64,000 nt of DNA, taken from Actinacidiphila glaucinigra. Lineage in GTDB: Bacteria; Actinomycetota; Actinomycetes; Streptomycetales; Streptomycetaceae. The position numbers and the translations under genes were made by a program. The notes under the pieces were generated by a model. That model ran no database searches. It was not told where the DNA came from and saw only the letters and a list, made by a program, of their open reading frames with translations. The DNA lies in the NCBI RefSeq assembly GCF_900188405.1, contig NZ_FZOF01000021.1, positions 79,924 to 143,923 on the forward strand. Direction: 5' to 3'. Positions 7,574 to 15,668 of this stretch are shown here, in pieces (within the stretch, counting starts at the first letter, position 1; each line of letters begins with the position of its first letter).

Positions 7574-9016
7574 TCAGGGAGTCAGGGCATCGAGGGACAC
7601 CAACATGTTCCTCTGAAAGCACAGCCGGTACGCGTCTCCGGACCGATCGTCGAACCGGTCGGCTGTCATTGCGTAGTACTCGCACGTAATACCTCGTCCC
7701 TTTGGTTCGGTAGCCGACAGGCGGTGGATCGTCTGACGGTCCGGCAGCACACGCTCCACCTCGGAGCGATCCTGCCCTACTCGCAGGCGGGCGTAGTCGC
7801 GCGGATCCAACACCGACTGCGACGCGGACAGCATCTCCCACCCCATCAGCGCTCCGCTCAGCACCGCGCCAGTCACAAGGGGCAGCATCACCGCTGTGAC
7901 CAGGGTGCGGCTGGCATGGCGTCGAGCACGGCGATATTCCTGCGGCAATCCCCCCTGCCGATGAGGAGTGGGAGCGGCAGGTCGCAGTGGCTGCGCTGGG
8001 GCCAGGTGCGGAAGCCTGGCGACGACGGCGAACCCGCCGTCGTGGGGGCCGTACTCGAAGGAGCCTCCGGCCAACCGGATGCGTTCATCGAGACCGATGA
8101 GGCCGCGGCCTCCACTCCAGGGACGAGGACCGGCCGCAGCCGACGCGGGGTCGTTCTTCACCAAGACCTTTGTTTCTGTCGCCATATGCGACACGTGGAC
8201 CGTCGTCGCCGCATGGGGAGCGTGCTTGGCCACATTGGTCAGCGCTTCCTGCACGACGCGGTGTGCGGCCCGCTCGACCACTGGGGGAAGGCCGGATGCC
8301 TCACCATCGACGCGCAGTTCGACCGCGAGCCCGGACGCGGATGCCTCACCAACCAGATGCGTAAGGCTGGAGTCGGACGGCCGCATCGGTGCGTCACCCG
8401 TCTCCTCGCGCAGGACACCGATCACCTCGCCAAGACGCTCCACCGCAGCCGCAGCCTTGGCCCTGATGTCCTGGGCAGCCAGCCGGTGATGGTCTTCCAG
8501 GCCAGGCGCGAGCTTCAGAGCGCCGGCCGACAGCGCGATCAGGCTCAGGTCATGGCCGAGTACGTCATGCATGTCCTGCGCAATGCGAGCCCGCTCAAGC
8601 AGCCTGGCCTGCTCAGCGACCAACCGCTGTTCTCGTTCCAGATGCTCGGCCCGCTCCCAACCGGCCCTGATCAGTTCCTGGTACTGGCGCCAGAACCGGC
8701 CCACGAACCAAGGCAGCATGGCAGCGAGGACCACCACCCCCACGAACCGGCTCCCCAACCCGAGCCACGAGGGCACCACGGACGCTGCCACCACTCCGGC
8801 TGCGAGAACTGCGACCAGTACCAGTGCTGTCGGGCGGATTCTTCCAGGCTGCCGCCCTGCCAGAAACGCGGTGATCACGGTCGGCAGGGCCCACCACAGG
8901 CTCACCACGCTCAAACCGGCCGCTGCCGTTGTAGCCGCCGCCAGCAGGTTGCCCGGATCAAGAACCCACCGTAAGCCAGCCGCCCCGGCTCCGGCCACGC
9001 TCCCGTCTTCGGTCAT
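7574..9016 (-). CDS. Sensor histidine kinase (HisKA_3) with C-terminal BamE-like domain
   Basis: Start ATG 9016 (MTEDGSVAG); GTG 9028 is possible. Four or five N-terminal membrane helices precede the dimerisation region with the phospho-acceptor His (ARIAQDMHDVLGHDLSLIAL). An HATPase domain follows with N-box (VVQEALTNVAKHAP) and G-box (GGRGLIGLDERIRLAGG), as in NarL-partner kinases. Most such kinases end there. Here about 125 residues follow: a basic linker, one more membrane helix (TLVTAVMLPLVTGAVLSGAL) and an extracytoplasmic domain with LRVGQDRSEVERVLPDR ... CEYYAM ... YRLCFQ, resembling SmpA/OmlA (BamE-like) lipoprotein domains. It may be a second sensory module. Co-transcribed with the regulator downstream. 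Confidence 0.88.
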   Translation of the reverse strand: MTEDGSVAGAGAAGLRWVLDPGNLLAAATTAAAGLSVVSLWWALPTVITAFLAGRQPGRIRPTALVLVAVLAAGVVAASVVPSWLGLGSRFVGVVVLAAMLPWFVGRFWRQYQELIRAGWERAEHLEREQRLVAEQARLLERARIAQDMHDVLGHDLSLIALSAGALKLAPGLEDHHRLAAQDIRAKAAAAVERLGEVIGVLREETGDAPMRPSDSSLTHLVGEASASGLAVELRVDGEASGLPPVVERAAHRVVQEALTNVAKHAPHAATTVHVSHMATETKVLVKNDPASAAAGPRPWSGGRGLIGLDERIRLAGGSFEYGPHDGGFAVVARLPHLAPAQPLRPAAPTPHRQGGLPQEYRRARRHASRTLVTAVMLPLVTGAVLSGALMGWEMLSASQSVLDPRDYARLRVGQDRSEVERVLPDRQTIHRLSATEPKGRGITCEYYAMTADRFDDRSGDAYRLCFQRNMLVSLDALTP

Positions 9017-9198
9017 CGTCTCGTTCACGGACGTGACGGTACGGAAGACGTGGAGCATCCGATACTGCCGAAAGTTCAATCCGTAACGGCATCAAGCGGA
9101 TAGCTCACGACTCGGCCACGACGAACCGCCCGAGGCCGCGATGACCGAGTGGCCGGTCCGGAGACTGCAGCGGTGCCTTTGCAGCCCCGGAACAGCAT

Positions 9199-9212
9199 GT
9201 GACCTCGGTCAC
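9199..9212. promoter_or_regulatory. Inverted repeat between kinase gene and TPR remnant
   Basis: GTGACC-TC-GGTCAC is a clean 6-bp inverted repeat about 180 bp upstream of the kinase start and about 100 bp before the plus-strand TPR remnant. It could be a regulator site for either direction. No assignment is possible from sequence alone. Confidence 0.25.
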
Positions 9213-9312
9213 CTGTTAGTCTCACTTCCGCTCTGAGAAAGGGACATGGTGTTCTGTTCCAACGGGACACAGCTCGAAGTGCTCGCACGCCTCTAAAGCG
9301 ACACGACCTGCA

Positions 9313-10065
9313 TGGGACACAGTCTCTGCGGCGACAACGGGCTGGAAGGCGCATGACGCCGGCGAGAACGGCTTGGCCCAGCGCTACTACCTCCACGCTT
9401 TTCAGCTCGCCAAAGAAGCCGACCCGCGGGCCCACGCGGGATACGTGCTGCGGATCCTCGCGCATCAGGCTTTCGACACCGGGCACGTCGCAGTCGCCGC
9501 GTGTGTGCCCCTCGCGGAAGCGGCCCGCGACCGCATGGCCGGACACGTCGACCGCGAGACCGAAGCCCTCGTACACCTGACCGTGGCCCGGGCGCACGCC
9601 GCGCGCAGGGACCGCCGTCCCGCCGCGCAGGCCCTTCGACAGGCCGAAAAGCTGATGGACCAAGCCCGGAAGGACGAGACGCCGCATTGGGCCTTCCTCG
9701 GTGGTCCCGCAGAGGCTCGCCTGGCGAATCAGACCGGCAAGGCACTGATGGCGCTGGGTGACCTTGCGGCAGCCGAACGGGCATTCGCCCAGTCCGTACG
9801 CTGCTGGAACCCCCTAACCCACCCGCGCATTCACGCCCTTACCGCGGCAGATGTCGGCGTCGCCCAATGCCGCCAGGGCCGCGTCGAAGAAGCCTGCCAG
9901 ACGTGGAACGATGCCCTGGACCAGATGACCGGCATCGCCTCAGCGCGCACACGCGCAGCAGTGGCCGACGTCCGATCGCACCTGGCGGTCTTCCGCCAGC
10001 GCGGCGTCCACGCGGCGGCAGCACTCGATGCGCGGGCCGCGGCCCGGCAGGCGGCCCATGCCTGA
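9313..10065 (+). pseudogene. C-terminal TPR region of a regulator-like protein, no start
   Basis: The frame is open from about 9212 but shows no acceptable start, and the protein-like sequence begins at WDTVSAATTGWKAHDAGENG. From there TPR-like helix pairs run to the stop: LAQRYYLHAFQLAKEADPRA, ALVHLTVARAHAARRDRRPA, ALMALGDLAAAERAFAQSVR and VEEACQTWNDALDQM. This is the usual C-terminal half of Streptomyces XRE/TPR-type regulators; the N-terminal helix-turn-helix is missing. TTG 9373 could start a 230-residue protein but lacks a ribosome site. I treat it as a truncated gene. Confidence 0.55.
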
Positions 10066-10266
10066 CCTGAGGAACATCCACGGCCTGGGCAACAGAGCCA
10101 GCCCAAACGCGTGGCGGTTCCAGTAGGCGAAAGCTGCTGTCTGTTCATTTCGCCAGCTGAACGCCCAGCCGCCCCAGCAGCCTGCGCGAGTTCCCACCGC
10201 GCGGGGTCCTTCCTAGCGTGATGGTCTTCCCCACGTCCGGGGGCTTCACACGCACACGGAGGAACC

Positions 10267-10344
10267 ATGCGCCCGAACCGCATCCGCCCCAACCGCCGCC
10301 CGAACCGCGCCCTCCGGCCGAACCGGGCCGTCCGCCCCAACTGA
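10267..10344 (+). CDS. RPN-repeat leader peptide (25 residues)
   Basis: ATG 10267 sits 3 nt behind a near-consensus Shine-Dalgarno site (GGAGGA, 10258-10263), so translation is likely. The 25-residue product consists almost only of Arg, Pro and Asn: five RPN tripeptides, at residues 2-4, 7-9, 11-13, 17-19 and 23-25, the last at the very C-terminus. It contains R-I-R, a +x+ arrangement known from macrolide-dependent ribosome arrest. It stops 19 nt before a 14-bp hairpin and about 95 nt before an MFS exporter gene. The arrangement is that of a ribosome-mediated attenuator controlling efflux. Arrest and inducer are inferred. Confidence 0.6.
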   Translation: MRPNRIRPNRRPNRALRPNRAVRPN

Positions 10345-10363
10345 GCGCCCCCGCTCCCCTGGT

Positions 10364-10396
10364 CAGAAGGCGGCCGCACCCCGCGGCCGCCTTCTG
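10364..10396 (+). terminator. Hairpin/attenuator before MFS gene
   Basis: Perfect 14-bp inverted repeat (10364-10377 and 10383-10396, arm CAGAAGGCGGCCGC) with a 5-nt loop. It is followed by CTTGCC rather than a T-run, as is common for actinobacterial terminators. It lies between the RPN peptide stop (10344) and the MFS start (10441), the position expected of a transcription attenuator. Confidence 0.65.
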
Positions 10397-10440
10397 CTTG
10401 CCCGCACACATCCGCCGTGATTTGCAAGGGGGACCGTCTC

Positions 10441-11670
10441 ATGGCCACCACCGATGCACCCCTGACCGCCACCCGGCCCGCAGTGCCAGCCCGAGCAGGC
10501 CGCTCGGTGGTCTGGGCTCTGATCGCCGCCTCGCTGGCTGTGAAGTCCGCCGGCTTCAGCTGGGACTTCTTGGGCTACTACGTCGCCACCGCACACGGAA
10601 CCACCGCCGCAGGGGCGTCCATGACCCTGTTCGGCGTCGGCTAGTGTCTCGGGCAAGCCGTGGCCGGCCATCTGACCGACCGCGCCGGCCAGCGCACCGC
10701 ACTGGTCGTCATGATGACTTTCGCCGCGCTGTCCTGCGTCGCACCGACCTGGGCAGCGTCGCTGCCCGCACTACTGATCGTGTCGGTCTGTCTCGGCCTG
10801 ACCATGGAGACCTACCGCCCGGCCGTCTCAGCCGCGATCAACACCCACATCGCCTCCGCCGGCGGCCGCGCCCGGGCGCAGACCGCGCTGTACTGGTCGA
10901 TCAACGTCGGTATCGCGGTGTGCGGCGGCCTCGGCGGCTACGCCGCCCATCACTACGGCTACCGGCCTCTGTTCGTCGCCAACGCCGTCGTGTGCGCGGC
11001 CTTCGCACTGCTGGCCTGGCGTCTCCTGGCTGCCCGCAAGCTCACAACGGCCGGTGACGATGCCGGCGTCACATACCGCCAGGTCCTCGCCGACCCGACC
11101 CTGCGGTGGATCGCCGTGGTCTCCGTGGCGGCCATGGTGTGCGCGTGGGGGTTGGTGTCGGTTCTGCCGCTGCTGATGACCTCGGACGGGCTTCCGCCCA
11201 CCGCGTACGGCACCGCGATGATCGCGAACACCGTGGCCGTCCTGGTGCTCACCCCGCCCATGACGCGGCTGCTCATCGGTCGTGGGGAGGACCTGCGGTT
11301 CTCCCCCGTCGCCGTCTTGGCCGTCGGCACGGCAGTCCTGGGAGCGGGGTATCGGCTTCGCTGCCTACCAGCACACCACCCTCGGATACTCGATCGCTTG
11401 CGCGGCCCTAGTGCCTGGCGAGGTCTGTTACAGCATCGCCGTCGGCGCCTATCTGTCCACCGCGACACTGGACGGCGCGGTAGGCCGGTACCAGGCCGTG
11501 ATCTCCGCCTCCTCCGCCGTGGCGTCCGTCCCCCGCTGGGCATCGCCATCGCCCTCAACACGGGCGGCAGGCCGCTGGTCGCTGCCCTGCTCGCTGGCTG
11601 CGCACTGCTCGGCGTCGCGGCCTGCCTGCCGCTCTCCCGCGCCCTACGCAACGCTCCCCGTCCTCACTAA
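10441..11670 (+). pseudogene. MFS exporter, one nonsense codon and two frameshifts
   Basis: ATG 10441 follows GGGGGA by 6-7 nt. The product looks like a drug-efflux MFS protein of about 400 residues with twelve membrane helices. An in-frame TAG at 10642-10644 replaces what should be Trp (FGVG-*-CLGQAVAGHLTDRAG, the loop-2 motif with GHLTDRAG). Near 11348 the frame moves (VLGAG, then IGFAAYQHTTLGYSIACAAL), and near 11530 it returns (LGIAIALNTGGRPLVAALLA). Either the gene is dead, or three errors fell in one gene. The leader peptide and hairpin upstream remain intact. A compound made by the neighbouring cluster would be a natural substrate, but that is a guess. Confidence 0.75.
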
Positions 11671-11693
11671 CCCCTCGTTTTCGGAAGGACCTA

Positions 11694-11914
11694 ATGTCGC
11701 GACCGCGAACTTCTTCCAGGTGCCCTGGCCGGCCCCGCTGCCGTCAGCTCCCGCCGAGCCCACCGAGCCGACACCGCCAGTGGAGCCCAAGGCGCCGGTG
11801 CCGTCGTACGCCACCAAGGCGCCGCCCGTCCGGGCTGCTTCGGACGGTGACCGAGCGGCGGAGGGCGATCCCGCACTGCTGGACTTCGGGCCGCAGCCCC
11901 CGGCCTATTGGTGA
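11694..11914 (+). CDS. Proline-rich small protein, frame uncertain near start
   Basis: A strong Shine-Dalgarno site (GGAAGG) precedes ATG 11694, but the frame from that ATG gives Arg-rich, poor-codon sequence. The frame one base over has high third-position GC and protein-like sequence: FFQVPWPAPLPSAP, then EPTEPTPPVEPKAPVPSY, and an acidic end (DPALLDFGPQPPAYW) stopping at 11912-11914. A one-base indel between 11697 and 11716 would join the good start to the good frame, giving about 73 residues. Without it, translation could begin only at GTG 11720. It lies between an exporter gene and the type III PKS. No family recognised. Confidence 0.4.
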
Positions 11915-12057
11915 GCAGCAGGGGCGCCGGGCGGTACCCCGGTCTGGTGAATCCGGGTGTTGAAATTTGTACGACCCAACAGGTGATCGCACTGGGTGAC
12001 TTGGCTTAGCGTGGCGGAACGTCTTGCTAGCTCTTGATCGGCACGAGTGGAGCGATT

Positions 12058-13092
12058 TTGACCGCGTTCGTCACCTGTCCTCGTATCGTTCTGCCGCCGC
12101 ACAAGGTGACCACCGGCGAGATCCTCGACGACATCCGCGCGCACCATTCGGATCATGCCCGTCTGGCCGTGATCCTCCGGGCGGTGACCGGATGCGGGGT
12201 GGACACGCGGTACTTCACCCGGCCGCTGTCGGAGGTCGCCCACCCTCGCGGCGCGCAGCAGCGGATCGAGGAGGCCTTCGGTGACGCGGCCGAGATGGCC
12301 GTGCAAGCGGCCCGGCAGGCCCTTGAAGCTTCCGGTGTGCGTGCTGCCGAAGTGGACTGTGTCATCACTTCACACACCACGTCCTGGGCGGTCCCCAACC
12401 TGGACGTGCACCTTATAGGCGCCCTGGGGCTGCGCCCTACGGTGTCGCGGATACCTCTGGCCACCCTCGCCTGCGCCGGCGGCGTCCATGCCCTGGTGCG
12501 GGCTGCGGACTATCTCAGAGCCCGGCCGGGCAGCCGTGTGCTCGTGACCGTGGCGGAGGTCCTGTCGGCGATCTACCACCGCACGGACACCACGATCGAA
12601 TCCATGATCTACCGGGCGCTATTCGGGGACAGCGCGGGCGCTGTCCTGGTCACCGATGAGCCGCTCGGGTCCGGTTTGGCGGTGGAGGACGGCGTGGAGA
12701 TCCTGCTCCCCGATTCCCTGGACCGGTACTGGGGGCGTCTCGACCACGAGGGCTTGCACTTTGACTCCACGAAGAAGGCCGCTCGGGCTGCTGTAGACAC
12801 GCTGCCGCTGCTGCAGGAGTGGATGGGCCCGTGGCAGCCGGACTGGGCCGTCGTCCATCCGGGCGGGCCGCGCATCATCACCGATATGGCTGCGGGCATC
12901 GGGCTCGTTCCGCAGGCTGCCTGGCACTCCGTGGACTCGCTGCGTGAGGTTGGCAACCTCGGCGGCGTGGCCGTGCTCGATGTTCTCGCCCGGACCCCCA
13001 CCGATCCACCCGTCAACGGCAGCGAGGGCCTTGCTGTGGCCGTCGGCCCCGGCTTCACCCTGTCCGGCGTGCGCGGCCACTGGCACAGCTGA
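12058..13092 (+). CDS. Type III polyketide synthase-like (chalcone synthase fold) enzyme
   Basis: The start TTG 12058 has GGAG 5 nt upstream, giving 344 residues. The catalytic triad of type III synthases can be placed: Cys139 (PLATLACAGGVHALV), His267 (AVVHPGGPRI) and Asn300 (REVGNLGGVAVLDVL). The GFGPG-like loop near the end reads VGPGFTLSG. Such enzymes load an acyl-CoA on the Cys and extend it with malonyl-CoA units, then cyclise. Loop sequences differ from the well-known RppA naphthol synthases, so the product cannot be predicted. It is separated from the minus-strand cluster by a shared terminator and may supply the acyl part of the same product or be independent. Confidence 0.82.
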   Translation: MTAFVTCPRIVLPPHKVTTGEILDDIRAHHSDHARLAVILRAVTGCGVDTRYFTRPLSEVAHPRGAQQRIEEAFGDAAEMAVQAARQALEASGVRAAEVDCVITSHTTSWAVPNLDVHLIGALGLRPTVSRIPLATLACAGGVHALVRAADYLRARPGSRVLVTVAEVLSAIYHRTDTTIESMIYRALFGDSAGAVLVTDEPLGSGLAVEDGVEILLPDSLDRYWGRLDHEGLHFDSTKKAARAAVDTLPLLQEWMGPWQPDWAVVHPGGPRIITDMAAGIGLVPQAAWHSVDSLREVGNLGGVAVLDVLARTPTDPPVNGSEGLAVAVGPGFTLSGVRGHWHS

Positions 13093-13114
13093 CACGGCCA
13101 GCAGCCCCTCGGGC

Positions 13115-13162
13115 AGCGGGCCGGGTGCTACAGAGACTGTTCTCTGTAGCACCCGGCCCGCT
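13115..13162. terminator. Bidirectional terminator with 22-bp stem
   Basis: A perfect 22-bp inverted repeat (13115-13136 with 13141-13162) with a 4-nt loop CTGT lies exactly between the converging PKS (ends 13092) and HAD (ends 13184) genes. Its outer part is GC-rich (GCGGGCCGGGTGC) and its tip AT-rich. It should end transcription from both sides and separates the two arms of the cluster. Confidence 0.85.
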
Positions 13163-13183
13163 GGTGGGTGCGCTTGGTGGCGG

Positions 13184-13873
13184 TCAGGCGGCCACCGACG
13201 CCGCGGTGCCCGTTTCCCGGACGGCCGGTGCGGGGTGCAGCTGGGGAAGGTGCTGCGCGAGTTCGCCGAGCTTGCCGGTGTAGTGCAGGGTCTGTATCCC
13301 CAGCTGTGCGGCGGCCGCGCAGTTCTCGCTGCGATCGTCGATGAACAGCGTGCTTGCCGGGTCGGGCCATCCGGCCGCGGCGAGCGCCGCCTCGTAGGCG
13401 CCGCGGTGGGGCTTGTTGAGTCCGATCCTCGCGCTGTAGATGGTGCGGGACATCAGGCTGCAGGACCACTCGGCGACGTCGATGGCGTCCGCGACGGTGT
13501 GTGGCGCGTTGCTGAGGAGTGTGAGGCGCGCTCCAGCTCGGTGGGCGGCGCGCAGAAGGTGGATCACGGCGGGGTCGACTTCGGTCCACATGGCCGTGTC
13601 GGTGGCGATGAGTTCGGGCAGCAGGTCGCCGAAGGTGCGGTCGGTGCGCAGCACCAGCCCGGAGGACCAGAATTGGGCGCTGGTGATGACGCCGGCGTCG
13701 TAGCCGCTGCGGCGTGCCCAGAAGGCCTGCATGAACTGGGGGGTGCGGTCGGCGGGCCAGCCGGCGAGCTGGGCGAGGCGTTCCCAAGCCTCGGGCGGCG
13801 GTTGGACGCCGATCACACCGTTGTAGTCGAAAACGAATGCTTCGAACGCGCTGCCGGGTGGGCGGAGGGTCAT
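13184..13873 (-). CDS. HAD-superfamily phosphatase
   Basis: A 229-residue protein. Motif I is atypical: AFVFDYNGVIG (DxN rather than DxD; Asp nucleophile present, second Asp replaced by Asn). Motif II is TLLSNAPH, the motif III Lys lies in IGLNKPHRGAY, and motif IV is LFIDDRSENCAAA. The cap is the small helical type of haloacid dehalogenase/epoxide-hydrolase N-terminal-like phosphatases. ATG 13873 overlaps the MFS stop by four bases (ATGA), so it is translationally coupled and the last gene of the IPT-LOG operon. A role in removing phosphate from a nucleotide or prenylated intermediate is possible but unproven. Confidence 0.78.
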   Translation of the reverse strand: MTLRPPGSAFEAFVFDYNGVIGVQPPPEAWERLAQLAGWPADRTPQFMQAFWARRSGYDAGVITSAQFWSSGLVLRTDRTFGDLLPELIATDTAMWTEVDPAVIHLLRAAHRAGARLTLLSNAPHTVADAIDVAEWSCSLMSRTIYSARIGLNKPHRGAYEAALAAAGWPDPASTLFIDDRSENCAAAAQLGIQTLHYTGKLGELAQHLPQLHPAPAVRETGTAASVAA

Positions 13874-15051
13874 CGGGAGGTCTCCAGGGCGTGTCGGGAG
13901 GTGACGGCGACGGCGGCCGCGAGCAGGACGGGCAGAGCAAGGGCGACGGGCACAGACCCGGTGAGCGCGGCCAGGGCGCCGATAGCGGCGGGTCCGGCGA
14001 GCAGGCCGATGTATCCGGTGGCCGTCACAGCCGCGACAGCGCGGGGACCGTGGCGTCCGGCGGCGGTGATCAGGGCGGGGACCGTGGTGGACAGGCCGAG
14101 CCCCAGGGCAGCCCAGCTCGCCAGTGCGGCCCAGGTCGTACCGACCAGAAGACCGGCACCGAGGCCCGTGAACGCGAGCACCGCGCCCACGCGAACGAGA
14201 ACGGGTGCGCCGTAGCGGGTGGTGAGGCAGTCTCCGGCGAGGCGGCCGGTGGCCATGGCGGCGCTGTAGACCGCGTACGCGGAGGCCGATATCGCGGTGG
14301 TGGCGTGCAGGCCGTGCAAGTGGACCGCGGACCAGTCGGCGGCCGCGCCCTCGGCCAGCAGGCAGGCTGCGGCAAGGGCACCGAGCAGCCACAGCCCGGT
14401 GGCGCGGCCTGAAGCGCCCGGTCCTGCCGGGTCGTCGTGTGCGTTGGCAGGGCTTGACGGGAGGTCGCTGATGCTACGGACGACCGGAGAGGCGAGCAGC
14501 GCCGCGGCCGCGGCCGCCAGTCCTGCAATGAGGAAGACCCGACTGTGCGGAGTGAGGGCCGTCATGGCGGCCGCGGCGGCACCGAAAAGCGCGCCCACGC
14601 TGAAGCCGGCGTGGAGGGACGCCATGATGCTTCGGCCGTAGGCGTCCTGGCATTGCACCGCCGCGACGTTGGCGCCGACGTCGAGCAGCCCGTGCGCGAG
14701 TCCGAAGACGAGTGCGGCTGCGATCAGCGTGGGCAGCGTCCGGCACCCGCCGAGCGCGGCAAGAGCGAGGGCGAGCACCACGGCGGGTGCGGTCAGCAGG
14801 ACGGCCGGGCCGCGCCGTTGGGCAATGCGCCCGCCGGCGTAGAGGCCGGCGACCATTCCGGCGGCGGCCCCCAGCAGCACGAGCGACAGCTGGCCAGCTG
14901 ACAGGTGGGCGGCGGACTGGACCGCGGGCATCCGGGCTCCCCAGACGGCCATCAGCGCACCCATACCGACGAAGTAGCCGGTCAGCAGACGCCGGGCGGT
15001 GGCTGGCGGCGAGAGGACGGCAACAGCGGGGGTCGCCGTGGTGGTCACCAT
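13870..15051 (-). CDS. MFS transporter, probably exporter
   Basis: A 393-residue protein with about twelve hydrophobic segments. It opens with a short polar tail and a first helix (TGYFVGMGALMAVWGARMPA), and has a loop-2 motif at GLYAGGRIAQRRGPAVLL. A central polar loop lies at SDLPSSPANAHDDPAGPG. It resembles the sugar-type/FucP-like MFS subgroup often labelled simply MFS transporter in Streptomyces. The start ATG 15051 overlaps the stop of LOG by seven bases, so it is co-translated with the cytokinin-type genes and is the best candidate to export their product. Confidence 0.8.
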   Translation of the reverse strand: MVTTTATPAVAVLSPPATARRLLTGYFVGMGALMAVWGARMPAVQSAAHLSAGQLSLVLLGAAAGMVAGLYAGGRIAQRRGPAVLLTAPAVVLALALAALGGCRTLPTLIAAALVFGLAHGLLDVGANVAAVQCQDAYGRSIMASLHAGFSVGALFGAAAAAMTALTPHSRVFLIAGLAAAAAALLASPVVRSISDLPSSPANAHDDPAGPGASGRATGLWLLGALAAACLLAEGAAADWSAVHLHGLHATTAISASAYAVYSAAMATGRLAGDCLTTRYGAPVLVRVGAVLAFTGLGAGLLVGTTWAALASWAALGLGLSTTVPALITAAGRHGPRAVAAVTATGYIGLLAGPAAIGALAALTGSVPVALALPVLLAAAVAVTSRHALETSR

Positions 15052-15668
15052 GCCGATACCTCCGCGGCGGCAAGGCGGGCCAGGACATCGGTCATCAACC
15101 GAGCAGGGTCGGTGTCGACCATGACGCGGTCGAGGTCCGCGTCCGACAGGAACCCGCTGTGAGCGGCGGCACGAAGGAACTCCATCAGGTGGTCGTAGAA
15201 CCCCGCGGTGTTCAGCAGCGCGATCGGCACCTGGTGCAGGCCGAGTTGAGCCCACGACCACACCTCGGCGACTTCCTCGAGGGTGCCCAGCCCGCCGGGC
15301 AGCACGAGGATCGCACCGGCCAGCTGCAGCACGCGCGCCTTGCGCGCATGCATGTCCGCCACCACCTCGAGCGAGGTGAGCCCTCGGTGGACGACACCGG
15401 CCAGGTTGAGGGCCTCAGGGATCACGCCGGTGACCCGGCCGCCGGACGACAGCGCGGCATCAGCGACCGCTCCCATCAGGCCGATCCGCGCACCGCCGTA
15501 GACGATGTCGATGCCAGCCGCCGCCAGCAGCCTGCCCGTGTTGCGCGCCACCTGCCCGTGGAGCGGGTGGCGGCCGTACGAGGAGCCGCAGAACACCGCG
15601 AACCGCCGCGGCCTGTCTGCTGGACGGGCGGCGACGGCCGCCGACGCGATGGTGGTCAGATCTCGCAC
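15045..15668 (-). CDS. LOG family cytokinin riboside 5'-monophosphate phosphoribohydrolase
   Basis: GTG 15668 overlaps the IPT stop by 13 nt, with GAGGTGA as ribosome site. The 207-residue protein has the LOG Rossmann fold: FAVFCGSSYG at the start, IDIVYGGARIGLMGAVADAA, and the signature LPGGLGTLEEVAEVWSWAQLG (PGGxGTxxE) carrying the catalytic Arg/Glu region. LOG enzymes split N6-modified AMP to release the free base, the last step in cytokinin activation. Pairing with an IPT gene in one overlapping unit makes a prenylated adenine the likely substrate. It was long labelled a lysine decarboxylase, which is incorrect for this family. Confidence 0.92.
   Translation of the reverse strand: MRDLTTIASAAVAARPADRPRRFAVFCGSSYGRHPLHGQVARNTGRLLAAAGIDIVYGGARIGLMGAVADAALSSGGRVTGVIPEALNLAGVVHRGLTSLEVVADMHARKARVLQLAGAILVLPGGLGTLEEVAEVWSWAQLGLHQVPIALLNTAGFYDHLMEFLRAAAHSGFLSDADLDRVMVDTDPARLMTDVLARLAAAEVSAW

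Noticed and set aside
9241..9300. Mini-ORF from 9246 (MVFCSNGTQLEVLARL) before the TPR remnant
   Set aside because: It has a fair ribosome site but only 16 residues and no repeat, hairpin or intact target gene behind it.
9076..9687. Minus-strand 203-residue ORF upstream of the sensor kinase
   Set aside because: It is antisense to the TPR remnant with Arg-rich composition and no start signal; a shadow ORF.
10267..10344. RPN-repeat peptide as a RiPP precursor
   Set aside because: No leader/core layout, no Cys/Ser/Thr and no modifying enzyme next to it. The hairpin and exporter directly behind favour a regulatory leader peptide.
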